Positions 36,092 through 45,350 of a stretch of 64,000 nucleotides of DNA are shown one piece after another. The first letter of the stretch is position 1, and every line of letters begins with the position of its first letter. The position numbers were made by a program, and so were the translations under genes. The DNA is from Terrilactibacillus laevilacticus (GTDB lineage: Bacteria > Bacillota > Bacilli > Bacillales > Sporolactobacillaceae). The stretch is taken from positions 124,001-188,000 of the forward strand of contig NZ_VDCY01000003.1 in NCBI RefSeq assembly GCF_006517395.1. Direction: 5' to 3'. The notes under the pieces are model-generated. The model saw only the letters and a program-made list of their open reading frames with translations, had not been told where the DNA came from and searched no databases.

Positions 36092-37104
36092 TTTGTTTCC
36101 TCCTCAATAAATTGTTTAAAATAGACCTTCTTAATTTCATCTTTAAGATGAAAAGATTCAACAAACTGATATGTTGGTCGATCACTTGATCTTCTAGAGG
36201 CAATTAACAACGAATGTGTGATCAACTTACCTTTTTCTTCATGTACCCCTTTTAATAAGCGTCCATTTGTTATCCCTGTCATGGCAAAATAACAATTTCC
36301 ATCTCTTACAATGTCATTTATTCTCAGCGATCGATGCGGTTCAGTTATGCCCATTTTTAAACAACGTTTGTACTCAGCTGTACTAGATAGAATCAATTGA
36401 GCTTGAAAATCACCCCCTAAACATTTAATTGCCGTTGCAGCAATAACTCCTTCAGGTGCACCTCCGATTCCTACAAAAAGATCAACCTTTTCACGGTATA
36501 ATGAAGGACTTATCGCACCAATAATATCCACATCCGAAAAGAGTGTCACTTTTGCGCCATTACTCCTTATTTCTTGTATGAGGTCTTTATGGCGGTCACG
36601 ATCTTGTACCATAACGTGAAGATCTGACAACGGCTTACCAAGTTTGTTAGCAACCGCTTTCATATTAAATGTCAATGACTTATCTATATCAATGACAGGT
36701 CCCACTTTAGGTCCGACGGCTATTTTTTTCATATACATATCAGGTGCGTGTAGGAGCGCTCCTCTATCTGATGCAGCAATGACCGTAACTGCATCACCAT
36801 CTCCCGCTGCAACATTCGTTGTTCCATCAATTGGATCTACAGCTATATCTAATGTTTTGCCTTTACCCGTCCCTACTTTTTCTCCAATAAATAACATTGG
36901 GGCTTCATCCATTTCCCCTTCACCGATGACAATTCTACCATCGATATCCATTTGATTTAATAACAAACGCATCGTATCGGTACTCGCTTTATCTGCGTTA
37001 TTTTTGTCTCCTTTTCCGATATATGGATAAGTTGAAAGAGCCGCATGTTGCGTGATATTTAGTAAATCAGATTGAATATGCCTCATTTCTATCTTCATTT
37101 TCAT
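36088..37104 (-). CDS. glpX: GlpX, class II fructose-1,6-bisphosphatase
   Basis: 338 residues. The metal and phosphate motifs VIGEGEMDEAPML, DIAVDPIDGTTNVAAGDGDA and VGIGGAPEGVIAATAIKC are intact. GlpX removes the 1-phosphate from fructose-1,6-bisphosphate; some class II enzymes also act on sedoheptulose-1,7-bisphosphate. Its place inside a kinase-isomerase polyol operon is notable: if the product is erythrose-4-phosphate, a bisphosphatase would help push it into the pentose phosphate pathway. This is inference. It lies 2 nt after dhaL and overlaps the next gene. Confidence 0.93.
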   Translation of the reverse strand: MKMKIEMRHIQSDLLNITQHAALSTYPYIGKGDKNNADKASTDTMRLLLNQMDIDGRIVIGEGEMDEAPMLFIGEKVGTGKGKTLDIAVDPIDGTTNVAAGDGDAVTVIAASDRGALLHAPDMYMKKIAVGPKVGPVIDIDKSLTFNMKAVANKLGKPLSDLHVMVQDRDRHKDLIQEIRSNGAKVTLFSDVDIIGAISPSLYREKVDLFVGIGGAPEGVIAATAIKCLGGDFQAQLILSSTAEYKRCLKMGITEPHRSLRINDIVRDGNCYFAMTGITNGRLLKGVHEEKGKLITHSLLIASRRSSDRPTYQFVESFHLKDEIKKVYFKQFIEEETK

Positions 37105-37106
37105 GA

Positions 37107-37757
37107 CTAAATTCCTCGTTTTGAATTTAACGACGTTAAAAAAGTATTTAGTAAGAGATAAGCCGAGGCAGCACCTGGATCAATGACCCCAAGTGAACGT
37201 TGCCCCAAACGACTTGATCTACCTTTACGAGATAAGAGTTCTTGTGTCGATTCCATACCCATTCGCCCCGCATCAACGGCATATTGAAAGGCTTCTATAA
37301 AATTACCTGTTTTCTCAAACTCTTCTTTAAGTATATTTGCAGCTGGCTCTAATGTATCTACCATTGTCTTGTCACCTACTTTTGCCATTCCTCTTTCTTT
37401 AACACCATCAACAAAAGCAAGCCAGAATTTAGTTAGCGATTCATCATCTAATGTTCGTTTATTCTTTATCACCTTTGCCCCTTTAAGAAACCCTGTAGCA
37501 TATAATGGACCTACGGATGAACCAACCGCACTAAGAAATGTTCTAGCCACAACAATACATATCTTAGAACAATCTTCTTCATCAAGGAGTTCATGGTCTA
37601 GCTTATCCTTTACTGCTTGAAATCCTATGGACATTGTTACACCATGATCACCATCGCCTAATTTTCTATCAAGCTCTGATAAATGATCTTTCTCTTTTTC
37701 TATCATTTCAACTACCTGTTGAAAATAGTTTATAAGATTCCTAGAATCAATGTTCAT
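37107..37757 (-). CDS. dhaL: DhaL-like nucleotide-binding subunit of a ketose kinase
   Basis: 216 residues, all helical DhaL fold. The Asp residues that hold Mg-ADP/ATP are in LDRKLGDGDHGVTMSIGF, and the phosphate-binding segments are AVGSSVGPLYATGFL and GDKTMVDTLEPA. It provides the phosphoryl donor to DhaK. The start at 37757 (MNIDSRN) has AGGAGG 7 nt upstream, so it does not overlap dhaK. No DhaM-like PTS subunit is encoded nearby, so the donor is unclear: ATP directly, or a DhaM encoded elsewhere. Confidence 0.9.
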   Translation of the reverse strand: MNIDSRNLINYFQQVVEMIEKEKDHLSELDRKLGDGDHGVTMSIGFQAVKDKLDHELLDEEDCSKICIVVARTFLSAVGSSVGPLYATGFLKGAKVIKNKRTLDDESLTKFWLAFVDGVKERGMAKVGDKTMVDTLEPAANILKEEFEKTGNFIEAFQYAVDAGRMGMESTQELLSRKGRSSRLGQRSLGVIDPGAASAYLLLNTFLTSLNSKRGI

Positions 37758-37768
37758 TTCCATTCCTC

Positions 37769-38773
37769 CTATTTTTGAACAAACATGGCACAATCCGCAG
37801 GGTGATCTATCATTGTTGTCAATTCATCATCCAGTTTCATTAATGAAACAGAACATCCTCCCATTTCAAGTGACGTTAAATAATTTCCAACATATGAACG
37901 ATAAATAATAATACCTTGGTCCTCAAGAATTTTGGCTACACTACGGAACATGATATAAAGCTCCATTTGAGGCGTAGATCCAAGTCCATTTACCAATACA
38001 GCGACTTTTTCCCCTCTTGAAATCGGCATATCTGCCAATATATGTTCCATAAGTTCGTTTACAATTGACTCTGCAGGACGGATCTCTCCTTTATAAAGAC
38101 CTGGTTCACCATGAACCCCTAAACCAATTTCCATCTCATGATCAGCTAATTCAAAACTAGGTTCACCAGTTTGTGGCAAGGAACATGGAGACAATCCAAC
38201 CCCCATTGAACGTGTTGAATCATTGGCTTTATTTGCAATTCTTACTACATGATCCAAACTATAACCTAAATCGGCTGCTGCCCCTGCTGCTTTATATACA
38301 AAAAAACTTCCGGCTATCCCTCTCCTCTCTTCCAACCTATCTTTAGGTGCTGAAACAACGTCATCGGTTACTCTTACTGTCTCAACACGTATATCTGCTT
38401 CTAGATCGGCTAAATCAGCAGCCATGCCAAAATTCATAATATCTCCTTGATAATTACCGTATAAATAAATAACTCCTGCACCTTTATCAATTTCCTTCGT
38501 AATATCTAAAATCGGATCTGGAGGCGGTGATGCAAAAATATTTCCGACAGGAACTCCATCAGCAAATCCAGTTCCAATGTAGCCCATAAAACCTGGCTCA
38601 TGCCCGGCCCCTCCACCTATAATGACACCTACTTTATTTTCTTTAGTTTCTTTAGCTGTCACAAGTGCACGAAGATTTTCTCCAACAGTCTTTATATAAT
38701 TTGGATAAGCTTTTACGTAACCCTCAATCATCTCATCTACTGCTTTGATTGGATTATTGACTAGTTTCTTCAT
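37769..38773 (-). CDS. dhaK: DhaK-like ketose-binding kinase subunit
   Basis: 334 residues. The substrate is bound covalently as a hemiaminal to His in [15 protein letters not shown]. The first domain shows [20 protein letters not shown] and [15 protein letters not shown], all as in DhaK. It transfers phosphate to dihydroxyacetone or a related short ketose such as erythrulose. Its ATG overlaps the stop of the isomerase gene by 4 nt, and a strong ribosome site precedes it. Confidence 0.92.
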   Translation of the reverse strand: MKKLVNNPIKAVDEMIEGYVKAYPNYIKTVGENLRALVTAKETKENKVGVIIGGGAGHEPGFMGYIGTGFADGVPVGNIFASPPPDPILDITKEIDKGAGVIYLYGNYQGDIMNFGMAADLADLEADIRVETVRVTDDVVSAPKDRLEERRGIAGSFFVYKAAGAAADLGYSLDHVVRIANKANDSTRSMGVGLSPCSLPQTGEPSFELADHEMEIGLGVHGEPGLYKGEIRPAESIVNELMEHILADMPISRGEKVAVLVNGLGSTPQMELYIMFRSVAKILEDQGIIIYRSYVGNYLTSLEMGGCSVSLMKLDDELTTMIDHPADCAMFVQK

Positions 38774-39234
38774 CTTTTAATCCCCCCATTTAAAAATTCA
38801 GCTTCTTTTTCATTTATTTTTTGAACTTTATGAGCAGAACGTCCACCTTCATAATGGGAATTTAAATAGGCTTCAACCACTTTTTTAGCATGTTCAATAC
38901 CAATAACCTGAGCCCCCATCGTTAAGATTTGGGCATTGTTACTTTTTTGTGCTCTTTCAGCAGAATAAACATCATGACATAAAGCCGCTCGAATCCCAGG
39001 TACTTTATTTGCTGCAATATTAACACCGATTCCAGTACCGCAAATTAGAATACCTCGTTCAAAGTTCCCATCAGCAACAGCTTGTGCGACCTTAAAAGCG
39101 ACATCCGGATAATCAACAGATTCACAAGCATGACACCCATAGTCAATAACGTCATAGTTTTGTTCGATGAGTAAAGTCTTTATCTCCTCTTTCATTTCAA
39201 GTGCATTGTGGTCACACCCAATAGCTAACTTCAC
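38770..39234 (-). CDS. RpiB/LacAB-family sugar-phosphate isomerase
   Basis: 154 residues. [24 protein letters not shown], the catalytic Cys in [15 protein letters not shown] and [11 protein letters not shown] are typical of RpiB. Such enzymes interconvert ribose- and ribulose-5-phosphate, but relatives (DerI-type) isomerise erythrulose-4-phosphate to erythrose-4-phosphate. The operon context favours the second role. It is first in the operon; a GTG start with GGGAG 10 nt upstream is used. Confidence 0.88.
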   Translation of the reverse strand: MKLAIGCDHNALEMKEEIKTLLIEQNYDVIDYGCHACESVDYPDVAFKVAQAVADGNFERGILICGTGIGVNIAANKVPGIRAALCHDVYSAERAQKSNNAQILTMGAQVIGIEHAKKVVEAYLNSHYEGGRSAHKVQKINEKEAEFLNGGIKR

Positions 39235-39280
39235 TCTTATTCAACTCCCTTTTCAATTAAATATTCCGAATACACGATAA

Positions 39281-39309
39281 ATAGTAAACGCTTTCAGAGG
39301 AAATGTCAA
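39281..39309 (-). promoter_or_regulatory. Operon promoter overlapped by a cre (CcpA) site
   Basis: Minus strand: TTGACA (39309-39304), 17-nt spacer, TACTAT (39286-39281). TGAAAGCGTTTACT at 39296-39283, which agrees with the cre consensus apart from the last base, covers the spacer and the -10. CcpA binding should repress the polyol operon when preferred sugars are present. Confidence 0.88.
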
Positions 39310-39316
39310 TAAAAAT

Positions 39317-39367
39317 GTTTTCATTTGTTTTCATTTAGTTATTTTTAATGTTATTTTATTTTCATTT
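39317..39367 (-). promoter_or_regulatory. Direct repeats, probable DeoR-type operator
   Basis: AAATGAAAAC occurs twice in direct tandem (39336-39327 and 39326-39317) and once more as AAATGAAAAT at 39367-39358, just upstream of the operon -35. DeoR-family regulators commonly bind such A/T-rich direct repeats. The divergent DeoR gene is the obvious candidate. Confidence 0.65.
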
Positions 39368-39408
39368 ATTTTCTTTATAACTTCTATTTCATTTTCTTTT
39401 TTTATTAT

Positions 39409-39437
39409 TTGATAAAAAATATTTTTTAAAATACAAT
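39409..39437 (+). promoter_or_regulatory. Promoter of the DeoR-family regulator
   Basis: TTGATA (39409-39414), 17-nt spacer, TACAAT (39432-39437). It is 33 nt before the ATG. Confidence 0.78.
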
Positions 39438-39469
39438 AATATAAACTCTCCAAATGAAGGTGAAGTCCG

Positions 39470-40252
39470 ATGAAAAAAATGTTTGTCGCTGAAAGGCGTA
39501 AGAATATATTAGACATTCTTAACCAAAAACAACGAATCACTGTAAAAGAACTCTCTAAGTTACTGACTGTTTCAGAAGCTACACTTCGATCTGATCTAAA
39601 TAAAATGGAACAACAAGGTTTATTGAAAAGAACATTTGGGGGAGCTGTCCTAAATGATTACTCAGAAAGTGGTACAAGTTTTTCGACTCGAGCAAACCGT
39701 TATAAAGAAGAAAAAATAAGAATTGCTCAATGTGCATTGTCTCTTATTGAACATGGTCAATGCCTGCTCATTGATGCAAGTTCAACTGGATTAGAATTAG
39801 CCCGTTTACTTAAAAATGAAAATAAACGTCTAACTATCATAACGAATGGAATCTACACTGCGATGGAATTAAGCGAGAATCCCGAAATAACCGTAATTCT
39901 TATTGGTGGTCTTGTGTCAAAAGGTTCAAGTTCAATAAAAGGAACATTAGGTGTTAATGTCCTAAACAACATACATGTTGATATGATGTTTACATCTGGA
40001 AATGGCTTTACAAAAGAATCTGGCTTAACAGACTTTAATTACTATGAAGTAGAATTAAAAAGGGAGATGGTAAAGCGTTCTGATCGCATTATTGCACTTG
40101 TGGATCATTCAAAGTTGGGAAGAAATTCGATTGCTTCATTTGTTAAACCTGAAGATATCGATATATTTATTTCTGATCAATCTGTCGAAAAATCACTAGA
40201 ATCTTTTTTTCTTAAACATAATATTACTTTTATTGGTGGAAGCATCCTATAA
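39470..40252 (+). CDS. DeoR-family transcription regulator of the polyol operon
   Basis: 260 residues. The N-terminal helix-turn-helix (RRKNILDILNQKQRITVKEL, then SEATLRSDLNKMEQQG) is followed by a sugar-phosphate-binding DeoRC domain with ITNGIYTAMEL, LIGGLVSKGSSSIKG and DHSKLGRNS. It is divergent from the polyol operon, with operator-like repeats in between. The likely effector is a phosphorylated sugar of the pathway. AAGGTG lies 7 nt before the ATG. Confidence 0.9.
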   Translation: MKKMFVAERRKNILDILNQKQRITVKELSKLLTVSEATLRSDLNKMEQQGLLKRTFGGAVLNDYSESGTSFSTRANRYKEEKIRIAQCALSLIEHGQCLLIDASSTGLELARLLKNENKRLTIITNGIYTAMELSENPEITVILIGGLVSKGSSSIKGTLGVNVLNNIHVDMMFTSGNGFTKESGLTDFNYYEVELKREMVKRSDRIIALVDHSKLGRNSIASFVKPEDIDIFISDQSVEKSLESFFLKHNITFIGGSIL

Positions 40253-40264
40253 CTTAATTGTTAT

Positions 40265-40541
40265 AGAGGAGGTTCAAAAAGTCACCAAATGATAAGCTAC
40301 GAATCTCGGCGCCCGCTTGTTTTTTCGGTCCTCATGTAGTAGTGGATACAAGAGGATCGCTGGCTAAAATCGCTCACGCTGGCGCCTGAAGCCACCACAA
40401 CGCGAGGAATGCCGGTCCTAAGAAAAACTTGCCCGCTCTTTGCCTCCGACGCCCAGGACGGGCTAGTACTGGCGTTTCTTGCAGGATTCTAGCGTACTTA
40501 GCCAGTAACCCTTTTCATTTGTCACCTTTTTGAACACGCAC
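40265..40541 (+). mobile_element. MITE-like element, family 1, copy A
   Basis: 277 bp. Left end AGAGGAGGTTCAAAAAGTCA and right end (read inverted) GTGCGTGTTCAAAAAGGTGA form imperfect inverted repeats of about 25 bp. It is flanked on both sides by TTAT, a likely 4-bp target duplication. The inner part is GC-rich and self-complementary, with no coding frame. Related copies are at 57642, 59701 and 62447. Confidence 0.85.
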
Positions 40542-40581
40542 TTATAGCTGGGGATTTTTTTATATCCTAGAGGCCTTTTAC

Positions 40582-40610
40582 TTGTCAAAATGAATTTCTT
40601 ACTGTACGAT
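40582..40610 (+). promoter_or_regulatory. Promoter of the ArsR-MFS pair, near-leaderless
   Basis: TTGTCA (40582-40587), 17-nt spacer, TACGAT (40605-40610). The -10 ends only 6 nt before the chosen ATG at 40617, so the message would begin at or next to the start codon. Confidence 0.65.
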
Positions 40611-40616
40611 AGTTCC

Positions 40617-40907
40617 ATGAATATTAAACTAAAAAATGAAGATGAATTCAGAGTACAAATTTTTAAAGCCTTGGCTGATGAAACACGATTGGAAATTGTC
40701 CGTTTGTTAAGAGATTCGAAAAAAGAACTAAGTTGTGGTGAAATCGGTGACCGTGTTGATATGTCTAAATCAACCGTTTCCTATCATTTTAAAACGCTTC
40801 GTGAAGCGGGATTAACGACAACAAGAAAAGATGCTCGTACAAAATATGTACAGCTACGGATGGAAACATTTGAACACTATTTACCCGGATTCTTGGATTC
40901 ATTATGA
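40617..40907 (+). CDS. ArsR-family transcription regulator
   Basis: 96 residues. Winged helix with IFKALADETRLEIVRLL, SCGEIGDRVDMSKSTVSYHF and LREAGLTTTRKDART. Only one Cys (in ELSCGEIG) is present, and the CVC metal motif of metal sensors is missing, so a different signal is likely. I take the ATG at 40617; an earlier in-frame ATG at 40590 lies inside the promoter. No Shine-Dalgarno is seen before either, in line with a leaderless transcript. It probably controls the MFS gene that follows. Confidence 0.87.
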   Translation: MNIKLKNEDEFRVQIFKALADETRLEIVRLLRDSKKELSCGEIGDRVDMSKSTVSYHFKTLREAGLTTTRKDARTKYVQLRMETFEHYLPGFLDSL

Positions 40908-40976
40908 GTCCAAGAAAAATATTATCTCATAGTTCGATAATATTAAAACTATAAAATCAAAAGGAGTTAAATTACT

Positions 40977-42170
40977 ATGAGAAAAATCTCAGTTTTATTC
41001 TTTTTCATCACATTTGTCATAGGCACCGATACTTTTTTGATTTCGCCGCTATTACCTACACTAAGACATACATATCATATCTCAGCGGATATTTCAGGTT
41101 GGCTAGTGAGTGCCTATGCATTAGGTTATGTCTGTTTTGCTCTTATCGCGGGGCCAATTTCAGATGGCATTGATCGAAAAAAAATCATGATTTATGGATT
41201 GATGGCTTTTGTTATATCTACTTTTCTATGTGGTCTAGCTCCAAACTTTTGGTCAATGGTTATTTTCCGATTCATCGCAGGTATTAGTGCCTCGTTTGTG
41301 ACACCACAAGTATGGGCATCAATCCCCCATCTTGTTAAGAAAGAGAACATTGTCCGATCAATGGGTTATGCCACAGCGGGTCTCTCGATATCCCAAGTGA
41401 TTGGGGTACCGATAGGAAGCTATCTTGCCGTTTCATCTTGGCGCATCCCCTTCTTTTCGATTGCAGGCGCTGCCTTCATTTTATTATTTACGATCATATT
41501 CATGCTTCCGTCAATTCCGTCTGTCAGACAAGGAGAAAAACAATCCCTTGTATCGACATATACCCAACTGTTCGTTGCACCTAGAGCAACAAAGTACTTT
41601 ATGGCTTACTTCTTGTTTCAATTAGGAAATTTCGCTTCTTTTTCATTTATTGGATCTTGGTTTACGAAAGATTTTTCGCTTGGCGTTGCAGAAATCGGGA
41701 CAGCGATGTTTGCACTTGGAGTTGGAAATACCATTGGGTCACTATTCGGCAGTTCAGTTGTCAAAAAATTAGGTGAGGCAAAATCACTCTTTGTATCATT
41801 AGTCATCTTAATTGTCCTATATGCGGTTTTGCCCTTTTCACCCAATTTAATAACGGCAGAAATCGTTTTAACCCTTGTCTTTTTAATTGGTGGTTTCGTT
41901 TTTCCTGTCTTTATGAGTACGATGCAAAGTTTATCCACCACTGCTCGAGGGACTATTTCAGCATTATCTAGTGCCACCATGTATTTTGGAACAACAATAG
42001 GAGGTATTTTAGGCGGAATTTTATTAAATCATGTTTCAGGGTTCATCGGTGTCGCCTGGTTTACGACTATTTTGTACATCTTTTCACTTTTCGTCTATCG
42101 TTCAAGTGGATTGTTTCAAGGAACCCCAAAACCGATCGATCACCATAAAATGAAAGAAAATACCCACTAA
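40977..42170 (+). CDS. MFS transporter, DHA1-type efflux
   Basis: 397 residues with about 12 membrane helices. LISPLLPTL, the motif-A-like GPISDGIDRKK after helix 2, and RFIAGISASFVTPQVWASI are as in the DHA1 drug or metabolite exporters. It lies 69 nt after the ArsR regulator, which probably represses it. The substrate cannot be told. The shared terminator with hemL follows. Confidence 0.85.
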   Translation: MRKISVLFFFITFVIGTDTFLISPLLPTLRHTYHISADISGWLVSAYALGYVCFALIAGPISDGIDRKKIMIYGLMAFVISTFLCGLAPNFWSMVIFRFIAGISASFVTPQVWASIPHLVKKENIVRSMGYATAGLSISQVIGVPIGSYLAVSSWRIPFFSIAGAAFILLFTIIFMLPSIPSVRQGEKQSLVSTYTQLFVAPRATKYFMAYFLFQLGNFASFSFIGSWFTKDFSLGVAEIGTAMFALGVGNTIGSLFGSSVVKKLGEAKSLFVSLVILIVLYAVLPFSPNLITAEIVLTLVFLIGGFVFPVFMSTMQSLSTTARGTISALSSATMYFGTTIGGILGGILLNHVSGFIGVAWFTTILYIFSLFVYRSSGLFQGTPKPIDHHKMKENTH

Positions 42171-42188
42171 TAGATTTACCGGCATAAA

Positions 42189-42222
42189 ATAGGCACCCTC
42201 AGTTTTATTAGAGGGTGCCTAT
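42189..42222. terminator. Bidirectional terminator between MFS and hemL
   Basis: AATAGGCACCCTC and GAGGGTGCCTATA pair around a loop, with T/A-rich tails on both sides. It can serve the plus-strand transporter and minus-strand hemL. Confidence 0.85.
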
Positions 42223-42225
42223 AAT

Positions 42226-43518
42226 TTATTCTGTTTCTCGTATTGATTTAAAAGCTTTTTCAGCAGCTTGTATCGTTAATTCAATATCATCCATTGAATG
42301 TTCAGTTGATAGGAACAATCCTTCAAATTGTGATGGAGGAATGGAAATTCCTTGTTCAATCATGGATTTAAAATAAGTTTTAAAATAATCCAGGTTTGCC
42401 GTTTTTGCAGCCTTATAGTTAATGACATTTTCGTTTGTAAAGAAGATACCGATCATGGAACCTGCTTGATTAACGGTAAGGGGAATGTCGTATTTTCTCG
42501 CCGCTTCATAATATCCTTCCGCTAATCTATCGGCTTTTTGTCTAAATAACAGGTCATCTTCAGGTTTAAGTTGAGACAGTGTCATATATCCCGCTGCCAT
42601 CGCTAATGGATTACCCGACAAGGTACCGGCTTGATAAATGGGACCATCTGGGGCGATGTTCTCCATAATTTCTCTCTTTCCGCCGTAAGCCCCTACTGGT
42701 AGACCACCACCGATGACTTTTCCAAGGCATGTTAGATCAGGAGTGATGTTATAGTAACCTTGGGCGCAGTGGTAAGCGACACGAAAACCTGTCATCACTT
42801 CATCAAAAATAAGAAGGGCGCCATGGGTTTCCGTTAATTCCCTAAGTGTCTCAAGAAATCCTGGAATCGGTGGGACAACCCCCATATTCCCTGCAACAGG
42901 CTCAACAATGACACCAGCGATTTGATCTCCATATTTTTCAAAAATAGTTCTAACTTCATCAATTCCATTGTAAGGTGCGGTTAATGTATTTTGAGCAATT
43001 CCTATAGGAACGCCAGGACTATCTGGTAAACCGAGTGTCGCAACACCAGAACCCGCTTTAATGAGGAGAGAATCACCATGACCATGGTAACTTCCTTCAA
43101 ATTTCAAAATAAGATCTCGGCCAGTATAGCCTCTTGCTAATCGAAGCGCACTCATCGTTGCCTCTGTTCCAGAGTTCACCATACGTACAACTTCCACAGA
43201 AGGAACACGATCGATGACAAGCTTTGCAAGCTCCGTTTCATATTTGTGCGGGGTACCAAAGCTTGTCCCTTTTTCAGCGGTTTCTTTTATAATAGACACG
43301 ACTTTATCGTTAGCATGCCCTAAAATGAGGGGACCCCAGGATAGAACGTAGTCGATATATTCGTTGCCATCAATGTCTGTCACTCTTGAACCTTTTCCTT
43401 TTTCCATGAAAATTGGATTCATATCAACAGATCGAAAGGCACGGACAGGACTATTTACGCCACCTGGCATCAGCGGCCTCGCTTCTTTAAATGCCTCAAT
43501 TGATTTAGAAAAATTCAT
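42226..43518 (-). CDS. hemL: HemL, glutamate-1-semialdehyde aminomutase
   Basis: PLP enzyme converting glutamate-1-semialdehyde to 5-aminolevulinate, 430 residues. [43 protein letters not shown] and the PLP-lysine segment [17 protein letters not shown] are intact. It is the last gene of hemA-C-D-B-L and close to the family length. Confidence 0.97.
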   Translation of the reverse strand: MNFSKSIEAFKEARPLMPGGVNSPVRAFRSVDMNPIFMEKGKGSRVTDIDGNEYIDYVLSWGPLILGHANDKVVSIIKETAEKGTSFGTPHKYETELAKLVIDRVPSVEVVRMVNSGTEATMSALRLARGYTGRDLILKFEGSYHGHGDSLLIKAGSGVATLGLPDSPGVPIGIAQNTLTAPYNGIDEVRTIFEKYGDQIAGVIVEPVAGNMGVVPPIPGFLETLRELTETHGALLIFDEVMTGFRVAYHCAQGYYNITPDLTCLGKVIGGGLPVGAYGGKREIMENIAPDGPIYQAGTLSGNPLAMAAGYMTLSQLKPEDDLLFRQKADRLAEGYYEAARKYDIPLTVNQAGSMIGIFFTNENVINYKAAKTANLDYFKTYFKSMIEQGISIPPSQFEGLFLSTEHSMDDIELTIQAAEKAFKSIRETE

Positions 43519-43536
43519 GATGATCTCCTTTCGCTA

Positions 43537-44517
43537 TTAGTCATTTAACCATCTTACCGCATCTTTAGCATGATACGTAATAATTAAATCACTGCCTGCA
43601 CGCTTCATCCCAATTAACGACTCTAACACGACACGCTTTTCATCAATCCAGCCGTTCAATGCAGCAGCTTTGACCATGGCATATTCACCACTCACATTAT
43701 AAGCCACAATTGGACAATTGAAACGATCTCTCACATCTCGAATAATATCAAGATATGGTAGGGCTGGCTTCACAATCAAGAAATCGGCTCCTTCTTCAAT
43801 GTCTGATGTGGCTTCGCGAAAGGCTTCAAGGCGATTGGCTGGATCCATTTGATACGTTTTACGATCTCCAAATTGTGGTGCACTTTCTGCCGCATCGCGG
43901 AAGGGACCGAAAAAGGCCGAGGCATATTTTACCGCATAAGACATAATGGGGATATGTGTGTATCCTGCTTCATCTAATGCACGGCGGATGGCAAGAACAA
44001 AACCATCCATCATATTAGAAGGGGCGATAATATCAGCTCCAGCTTCGGCTTGTGATACGGCCGTTTGTTGTAGTAAGACTAAGCTTTCATCGTTATCAAC
44101 ATCCCCATCTTTGACGATACCACAATGTCCGTGATCCGTATATTCACACAGACACGTATCCGCAATAACAACTAAATCTGGGTAATTTTTTTTAGCCAGA
44201 CGAATCGCTTCCTGAACAATACCGTGTTCATGATAAGCCCCTGTTCCAACCGCATCTTTATCTTTTGGCACACCGAAAAACATGACAGATGGAATTTCAA
44301 GTGCCGTGATCTCATCTAATTCTTCATGAACTCGATCTAGGGAGTACTGAAAAACATTTGGCATAGAAGGAATCTCTTTTTTATAATTAGACTCCCCTTC
44401 AACTACGAAAATGGGATAGATAAAATCAGATGGTGATAGGGATGTTTCACGAACCATTTTTCTTATTGTTGAATTTTGACGTAACCGACGATGACGGTCA
44501 AATTGTAATTCTGACAT
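43537..44517 (-). CDS. hemB: HemB, porphobilinogen synthase
   Basis: Condenses two 5-aminolevulinates, 326 residues. The cysteine-rich zinc site [14 protein letters not shown] and both active-site lysines ([15 protein letters not shown] and [12 protein letters not shown]) are visible. I start at [11 protein letters not shown] (44517), 7 nt after GGAGG; the longer reading from a TTG would cover the ribosome site. The gene starts within a few bases of the hemD stop. Confidence 0.97.
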   Translation of the reverse strand: MSELQFDRHRRLRQNSTIRKMVRETSLSPSDFIYPIFVVEGESNYKKEIPSMPNVFQYSLDRVHEELDEITALEIPSVMFFGVPKDKDAVGTGAYHEHGIVQEAIRLAKKNYPDLVVIADTCLCEYTDHGHCGIVKDGDVDNDESLVLLQQTAVSQAEAGADIIAPSNMMDGFVLAIRRALDEAGYTHIPIMSYAVKYASAFFGPFRDAAESAPQFGDRKTYQMDPANRLEAFREATSDIEEGADFLIVKPALPYLDIIRDVRDRFNCPIVAYNVSGEYAMVKAAALNGWIDEKRVVLESLIGMKRAGSDLIITYHAKDAVRWLND

Positions 44518-44519
44518 TT

Positions 44520-45329
44520 TCATTCCTCCATATAATATTGGCAAACAGCATCAATCATGGTATTTGTTGTATATTTTTTTGGCACAATGATGGGGGCCAA
44601 TCCATATTTTTTAGCTACGGCTGCGGTTTTTGATCCAATGCAAGCATAAATAACACGTGCCGAAAACTTATCAAGATTTAATTCTTGAACCATTTGCACA
44701 AAAAAAGTCACCGCTGACGAACTAGCTAACGTCACAACATCGACAACCTTTCGATGAAAACAATCTCGAAGTAACTGTTTAGATGCCTCATTTTTGACCG
44801 TATGATAGATTGTTTTTGATTTAATTTGATAACCTTTTTTGCGCAAATCTTGAATCCATTGTTGATTGGCCATTTGACTCACCGGAATAAAAAAAGAGGT
44901 TTCTTGGCCATTCACTTCTTGAAGAATTTGTTCATATAAGGCTCGACTCGTAAACCTCTTGGGTGATAGATCCGGTTCTAGTCCAAATGATTTAAGATAT
45001 GCCGCCGTTTTATCTCCAACAACAGCGATGTGTTTATCTTCCAAAATACTTAAGTTAGGCACTAATTCGATAAAAAAATGAAAGGCATTTTGACTCGTAA
45101 AAATAACCCATGTTGCTTGTTCCACATCGGCCAGAAGTTCTTCTTTTTCTTTAGGTGAAAAAGAGACAGGGGTATAGCTTATCAGCGGAACTTGGATGCA
45201 TGTTCCACCGTAGTCATGAATTCTTTTGCACATACTTTGCGATTGCTTTTTCTCTCTAGTCACGATAATACGTTTACCTTTAAGAACTTGATTGATCGCA
45301 TAAGTTTCACATAGGTTGGAATTCGTCAT
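44520..45329 (-). CDS. hemD: HemD, uroporphyrinogen-III synthase
   Basis: Closes hydroxymethylbilane with ring-D inversion, 269 residues. The family is weakly conserved; visible are [17 protein letters not shown] at the start, [13 protein letters not shown] and [13 protein letters not shown], which match the two alpha/beta domains. Its place between hemC and hemB confirms it. Confidence 0.92.
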   Translation of the reverse strand: MTNSNLCETYAINQVLKGKRIIVTREKKQSQSMCKRIHDYGGTCIQVPLISYTPVSFSPKEKEELLADVEQATWVIFTSQNAFHFFIELVPNLSILEDKHIAVVGDKTAAYLKSFGLEPDLSPKRFTSRALYEQILQEVNGQETSFFIPVSQMANQQWIQDLRKKGYQIKSKTIYHTVKNEASKQLLRDCFHRKVVDVVTLASSSAVTFFVQMVQELNLDKFSARVIYACIGSKTAAVAKKYGLAPIIVPKKYTTNTMIDAVCQYYMEE

Positions 45330-45350
45330 CTGCCTCTCATCCTTTATCTA

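Noticed and set aside
38770-39234. Plain ribose-5-phosphate isomerase of the pentose phosphate pathway
   Set aside because: Possible by sequence, but its operon with a polyol permease, dehydrogenase and DhaKL favours a pathway-specific isomerase. I left the gene symbol empty.
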